Below are positions 22,062 to 25,853 of a DNA stretch of 25,853 bases, piece by piece. The DNA comes from a virus. The stretch spans positions 1 to 25,853 of the IMG/VR virus record IMGVR_UViG_3300005577_000078; one strand, 5' to 3'. Numbering within the stretch: the first letter of the stretch is position 1; each line of letters opens with the position of its first letter. The translations under genes were made by a program, and so were the position numbers. The notes beneath the pieces are model-generated. The model made no database searches. It was not told the DNA's origin and was given only the letters and a program-made list of their open reading frames with translations.

Positions 22062-22910
22062 ATGGCAAGAACAATAGATCAGATAAAGCAAACAATATCC
22101 GATGCGGTAACGACTGATGATAATCTTAAAACGGAACTTACGAGTACGTCAAGTGTATCACTGTGGGGTCTATTTGCTTATGCTGTGGCTTATTGTGTAT
22201 TTACATTGGAGACTTTATTTGATAATCATAAAGCAGATGTAGACGCAATAATTAGTATACTGAAGCCTCACACTCCAAGATGGTATCAGGCGAAATCGTT
22301 GAGTTTTCAATACGGCTATGCCCTAGTAAGCGAATCGGATTACTATGATAATACCGGGATTTCAGAGGATGATATAGCAACTAGCAAAATAATAAAATAT
22401 GCTGCGATCAACGAGGCTACAGCGGAGAGTCGATTGATCATAAAAGTAGCAACAGAAGCGAGCGGTGTATTACAACCTCTTACCACTCCTCAGATAGATT
22501 CATTCACTGCTTATATAGCTCGCATAAAGGATGCAGGAGTATATACAACGATCATTAATTATCTACCGGACCAATTGTATTTATACATTCGAATTTATTT
22601 CGATCCGCTTATACTGGATAGTACCGGAGCGAATATACTGGATGGAGGGAAACCTATAGAGGATGCGCTGAATGAATTTGTAAGGACGTTACCATTTAAC
22701 GGCGAGTTTGTAGTGGAGAGTCTTGTAGATAAACTACAACAAGTGCCGGGAGTGGTAATACCTCATGTTGATAATGCGCAAAGTAGTTTTATTGATCCTG
22801 ACACTTCAATGTATGGAACCCCTGTAAACATTGATGTAAAGAAGACACCAGAGTCAGGTTATTTTCAAATTGTAAATTTTGATAACATCACCTATTTGCC
22901 GAATGTATAA
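22062..22910 (+). CDS. Baseplate J-like wedge protein (Mu gp47-like)
   Basis: This 282-residue protein occupies the J slot after the wedge and LysM genes. It contains ESRLIIKVATEASGVLQPLTTPQIDSFTAYIARIKDAGVYTTIINYLPDQLYLYIRIYFDPLILD, comparable to the J strand-turn-strand that follows a conserved helix, and a C-terminal GEFVVESLVDKLQQVPGVV. The N-terminal helix (SLWGLFAYAVAYCVFTLETLF) is hydrophobic but unlikely to be a membrane helix. It is divergent from classical J proteins; the pattern is one I associate with Bacteroidota phages. Confidence 0.75.
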   Translation: MARTIDQIKQTISDAVTTDDNLKTELTSTSSVSLWGLFAYAVAYCVFTLETLFDNHKADVDAIISILKPHTPRWYQAKSLSFQYGYALVSESDYYDNTGISEDDIATSKIIKYAAINEATAESRLIIKVATEASGVLQPLTTPQIDSFTAYIARIKDAGVYTTIINYLPDQLYLYIRIYFDPLILDSTGANILDGGKPIEDALNEFVRTLPFNGEFVVESLVDKLQQVPGVVIPHVDNAQSSFIDPDTSMYGTPVNIDVKKTPESGYFQIVNFDNITYLPNV

Positions 22911-23367
22911 TATTAATTACATAATGCTTTTAACATGGCTAATCCCTTACGATTTGCAGTATCCATATATCATGGGGTATGTAAATAGTTTGATAGCTCC
23001 AATAAAAGTATTGTATAGCGATTTCAAAGACAAGCGACTGAGAGATTATTATAAGCTTACTCACAATGGTCAAGTTTGTTACCTGGAGGCTGCGCTGAAT
23101 GATAGCTTTGATGATGTACATAGGAGAATATATATAAAAGACGGGAATAAATTTACTCGCTTTTACATATTTACTCCAGGTGAGTTAAAGCCAAAATATT
23201 TAGGAACTCAGTACATACATCCGGTTTCTGATTTCGCAGACTCTGGAATAGATTTTATTGTGGTGGTTCCTTTGGAATTGAAACCGCTTATAAACTCGTA
23301 TGCGATCAATTCAATTATAAATTATTATAGGCTAGCAAGTAAACGATATAGCGTAAGTTATGAATAG
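22906..23367 (+). CDS. Tail/baseplate protein (Mu gp48-like position)
   Basis: This protein is 153 residues from the ATG at 22906 (MYNINYIMLLTWLIPYDLQYPYIMGYVNSLIAPIKVLYSDF). An ATG at 22879 lies further inside the J-like gene and is less likely; starting at 22924 is also possible. The block YKLTHNGQVCYLEAALNDSFDDVHRRIYIKDG matches a conserved Bacteroidota phage tail protein that follows J-like genes, in the slot of the tail protein I / gp48. The C-terminal region (DFIVVVPLELKPL) is strand-rich. Stop and next start overlap by eight bases. Confidence 0.65.
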   Translation, partial: YNINYIMLLTWLIPYDLQYPYIMGYVNSLIAPIKVLYSDFKDKRLRDYYKLTHNGQVCYLEAALNDSFDDVHRRIYIKDGNKFTRFYIFTPGELKPKYLGTQYIHPVSDFADSGIDFIVVVPLELKPLINSYAINSIINYYRLASKRYSVSYE

Positions 23368-24202
23368 AGCAGAATTTAACCAGACGGGCGGGTTTCCATT
23401 TGAAACTGATACGCTGGATTTTTTACAAAAAGTTCATACGACTTTGCAGTCTATGGCTGCCGCTATTTGTGGCGCTACGCCTTGTATACTTAGTGGCTGC
23501 GTGGTTTCCGGGAGTAGTGTAAGCGATGGATATGTAGTAATAAATGGCGAACTATTACCATTTAAAGGAGCTACAATCAGCGCCAATGTTGGCATTATTG
23601 AAACGATCAGTAATAAATCATTCCAAGATGGCAGTAATAAGCCTGTGTATTATGATAGGTACGCAACATTTACGCTGACTGGCGCTACGCCGTGGAGTAG
23701 TTTTGTTCCTGCAAAATCATTGATAAGATTGAATGGTTTTACCGGAACGATTACAGATGATTATAACGTCGGTGGTACTGATAAAACGCCGTCAGCAAAG
23801 GCAGTGAATGATTTGTTTAACAGGCTTGCTCCCGCGTCTATGGATGACGCAATAAATAACAGAATAATAGTAGGCTCGCCGCCTATTACCCTATCATCAT
23901 TCTTCTTTAATAACGGAGTAAAAGCTGGAGGACAGGTAAGAGTTACTGGTCGATTTTCAATAACTGGGATAAGCTATGTAAATGGAGTTTCTATATTACT
24001 GGTATTAGACAATAATTTTAAAATGAAGCCGGGAACTAAGTTGACGGGAGTTTTAATGTTTAACACTACGTCCTTAGCGTTTGTTGAATCAGGCAGTTCT
24101 GTAGATAGCAATGGGAATATTGTACTTGGATTACCAGCTGAATTTTATGCCTCCGCAACCACAGAAATTTTTATTGATATAACCGGATTAAGCAATTATT
24201 AA
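23360..24202 (+). CDS. Tail fibre-associated / baseplate-proximal protein
   Basis: This 280-residue protein opens MNRAEFNQTGGFPFETDTLDFLQ, a conserved N-terminus that I associate with proteins linking the baseplate to fibres in Bacteroidota phages. A VSDGYVVINGELLPFKG segment (about 54-70) and YYDRYATFTLTGATPWSSF follow. After a GGTDKTPSAKAVNDLFNRLA segment, like the collar motifs of fibre proteins, the C-terminal part (about 165-280) is beta-rich and could form a trimeric receptor-binding or stalk domain. The tail fibre gene starts three bases after its stop codon. Confidence 0.65.
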   Translation: MNRAEFNQTGGFPFETDTLDFLQKVHTTLQSMAAAICGATPCILSGCVVSGSSVSDGYVVINGELLPFKGATISANVGIIETISNKSFQDGSNKPVYYDRYATFTLTGATPWSSFVPAKSLIRLNGFTGTITDDYNVGGTDKTPSAKAVNDLFNRLAPASMDDAINNRIIVGSPPITLSSFFFNNGVKAGGQVRVTGRFSITGISYVNGVSILLVLDNNFKMKPGTKLTGVLMFNTTSLAFVESGSSVDSNGNIVLGLPAEFYASATTEIFIDITGLSNY

Positions 24203-24205
24203 GCT

Positions 24206-25853
24206 ATGGCAATACAAGCAAGAAATACATTAAAGGGTTGGTTCAAGACAGGAAAGAAACCAACACAGGCACAGTTCAGCGATTGGCTGGATAGTTATTT
24301 TCATGTGAATGATAATATCCCTTTGTCCTCTGTCATTGGTTTGGTAGATATACTTAACAACACTGCGGCTGCGGATTCATTGACCGCTCACGTTGCTGAC
24401 CTATCGGCTCATGGGCTGGATGGGTATGTTAAGTTAGATGGTAGTCGTGTGATGACTGGTAATCTTGATTTCGGAACTCATAATTTAAATAATGTTGGGA
24501 TAATTAAAGCTTCGAGCTTTGCTGGTTATATGACTGATGCAAGCTCTAACTCTTCTTTAGATTTTAGAAATAGAAGTCTTGTTGCTTCTGGCGGAGCACT
24601 GGTTTTGCTGTGGGAAAGTCAGCAATTGGTTGATACTGCTGATAAAATAAGTATTGATTGGCAAAACAGATCAATCCGGGATGCTGCACAATTATTAGCA
24701 ATAAATTATCAGTCTAGGACTCTGGTAAATGTTGCTCAGAATATTATAGCAGATTGGTCAGGTGATAGGTTGTCGCTAAATGCAGCTCCTTTACTTGCGA
24801 ATGATGCAGCTACAAAAGGTTATGTGGACCAACTCGTAGAGGGCTTAGACTGGAAAGAAGCCGTAGACATTGCTACTACTGCCAATATTACACTTTCAGG
24901 ACTTCAGACAATAGATGGCGTTTCAGGCATCGCTGATATGCGTGTGCTTGTTAAAGATCAAACTACAGCTACGCAAAACGGTATTTACCTTATGAAGTCT
25001 GGGAGTTGGGTAAGGTCTGACGATGCGAGTATCGGTAGTGAATTAATTTTTGCTGTTGTCCGCATAAAACAAGGTACAGTTAATGCTGATAAGGTTTTCA
25101 GGAATGATAATGAAACTATTACTATAGGTACTGATAATATTGTGTTTTCTGAATGGTCTTTATCTTCTTATACTGTAGGGACAGGGTTGACTTTAACGGG
25201 CAGTCAAATTGATTTTGATACTGCTTATATAGATATCGCAAATCGTAAATTAAAAGATCAATTTGGTACAACAGCACTGACTTGGACATCTGCTGGTAGA
25301 TTTTTAATTGACAATAACAATAAGGCTAGAGTAGATTGGAATAATGCACAACTTTTAGATTCTGACGGGGCTACTATAGTTGTTAATTGGGGGAATAGAC
25401 AGCTTGTTGATTCTGGGTCTAAGATAGCAGTTGATTGGGAAAATTATTATTTAAAAAATACGACAATAGTAATTGACTGGTTTAATTATCGAATGTATAA
25501 TGCTACTGATCTTTTCTTAGACTGGGGAAATGGAAATTTTTTCAAAACTTCCGATACTACAAAAGCATTAGGTATTTTTGATAGATCATTTTATAATGGA
25601 GCTGCTAAATCTTGGAAAAGTCAAGTAGGTACAGGCTTAGCATTTGCAGCAATTGGGGGTGTGATATCTGATCATTATAATGATGTTGGCACTGTTACAA
25701 CTGCTGAAGCAGATTTGTATTCAGATACAATTATAGCTAATACTCTTGCCAATGATGGTGATAAAATAGTAGCATACTACTCAGGGATGTACACCCCTAC
25801 ATCAACTGACAATCGTGAATTGATTGTTTACTTCGCTGGGCAAGCAGTTTTTG
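24206..25853 (+). CDS. Tail fibre protein (partial, runs off the window)
   Basis: The frame is open from ATG 24206 to the last base, 549 complete codons. The N-terminus (MAIQARNTLKGWFKTGKKPTQAQFSDWLDSYF) is a baseplate-attachment domain found in Bacteroidota phages. Then come DGYVKLDGSRVMTGNLDFGTHNLNNV (about 72-97), a collar-type NDAATKGYVDQLVEGLDWKEAV (about 199-220) and a VLVKDQTTATQNGIYLMKSG domain. Two blocks of short VDW.N repeats follow the pattern of beta-helical fibre shafts. The last residues (FAGQAVF) start a further domain. It probably carries or supports the host-recognition domain, missing here. Confidence 0.85.
   Translation, partial: MAIQARNTLKGWFKTGKKPTQAQFSDWLDSYFHVNDNIPLSSVIGLVDILNNTAAADSLTAHVADLSAHGLDGYVKLDGSRVMTGNLDFGTHNLNNVGIIKASSFAGYMTDASSNSSLDFRNRSLVASGGALVLLWESQQLVDTADKISIDWQNRSIRDAAQLLAINYQSRTLVNVAQNIIADWSGDRLSLNAAPLLANDAATKGYVDQLVEGLDWKEAVDIATTANITLSGLQTIDGVSGIADMRVLVKDQTTATQNGIYLMKSGSWVRSDDASIGSELIFAVVRIKQGTVNADKVFRNDNETITIGTDNIVFSEWSLSSYTVGTGLTLTGSQIDFDTAYIDIANRKLKDQFGTTALTWTSAGRFLIDNNNKARVDWNNAQLLDSDGATIVVNWGNRQLVDSGSKIAVDWENYYLKNTTIVIDWFNYRMYNATDLFLDWGNGNFFKTSDTTKALGIFDRSFYNGAAKSWKSQVGTGLAFAAIGGVISDHYNDVGTVTTAEADLYSDTIIANTLANDGDKIVAYYSGMYTPTSTDNRELIVYFAGQAVF
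24600..24790 (+). repeat. Fibre shaft repeats, first block (about three units)
   Basis: The protein units SIDWQNRSIRDAAQLL, AINYQSRTLVNVAQNII and ADWSGDRLSLN share a DW/NY-x-NR-x-L core at a period of about 17 residues, as in trimeric beta-helix shafts. Boundaries are approximate. Confidence 0.55.
25275..25545 (+). repeat. Fibre shaft repeats, second block (about six units)
   Basis: Units such as RVDWNNAQLLDSDGATI, VVNWGNRQLVDSGSKI, AVDWENYYLKNTTIV and IDWFNYRMYNATDLF repeat a V/I-D-W-x-N core every 15-17 residues. The block follows the VLVKDQTTATQNGIYL domain. DNA identity between units is low, so this is a protein-level repeat. Boundaries are approximate. Confidence 0.6.

Noticed and set aside
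22879-22905. Start at 22879 for the gp48-position protein
   Set aside because: It would overlap the J-like gene by 32 bases; the ATG at 22906 gives the overlap of a few bases typical of this operon.
1-25853. Search for Mu-type transposase, integrase, repressor, tRNA or phage ends
   Set aside because: None was found. Lifestyle cannot be stated, and the absence may only reflect the window limits.

Overview
The window is most of the structural half of a Mu-like, contractile-tailed (myovirus-type) phage or prophage, almost certainly from a member of the Bacteroidota. The host call rests on the gene families (Bacteroidota-type sheath, DUF6046-like tail protein, the DGR variable-protein family, the short membrane and lipoprotein genes), on AT-rich starts without clear Shine-Dalgarno sites, and on a possible -33/-7 type promoter. 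No transposase, integrase, replication gene or tRNA was recognised, so genus and lifestyle are open.

Layout. (1) 1-2805, plus strand: a diversity-generating retroelement (DGR). Two tandem variable-protein genes (71-559, 561-956) carry variable repeats VR1 and VR2. An untranslated template repeat (TR, 1000-1069) follows, then a DGR-type reverse transcriptase (1178-2143) and two small genes. Both VRs differ from the TR core only at TR adenines. (2) 2818-4942, plus: small accessory genes (a signal-peptide His/Ser/Tyr-rich protein, a membrane-anchored protein with a possible frameshift, four small hypotheticals) with intrinsic terminators. (3) 4959-10765, minus: head and packaging genes in transcription order TerS, TerL, gp36-like, portal (gp29-like), gpF-like, gpG-like and a tail-terminator-like protein. 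(4) 10766-10936: a divergent control region with two perfect tandem 19-bp dyads. (5) 10937-25853, plus: protease/scaffold, major capsid protein, terminator, lysis cassette (holin, spanin-like lipoprotein, M15 peptidase), then sheath, tube, chaperones, tape measure, baseplate genes and tail fibre genes. The last fibre gene runs off the window.

How it works together. The minus operon packages DNA and joins the head. The plus operon builds the capsid, lyses the cell and builds the tail. The DGR would retarget an adhesin-like protein pair by copying the TR through an error-prone cDNA into the VRs. Three places need a -1 frame change at or near an A run to give a sensible protein: the tail assembly chaperone, the spanin-like lipoprotein and a small membrane protein. 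The first is expected in phages. The other two are either programmed events or one-base homopolymer errors in the sequence.

No stretch over 300 bases lacks a gene. The longest gaps are 957-1177 (TR region) and 10766-10936 (operator region).
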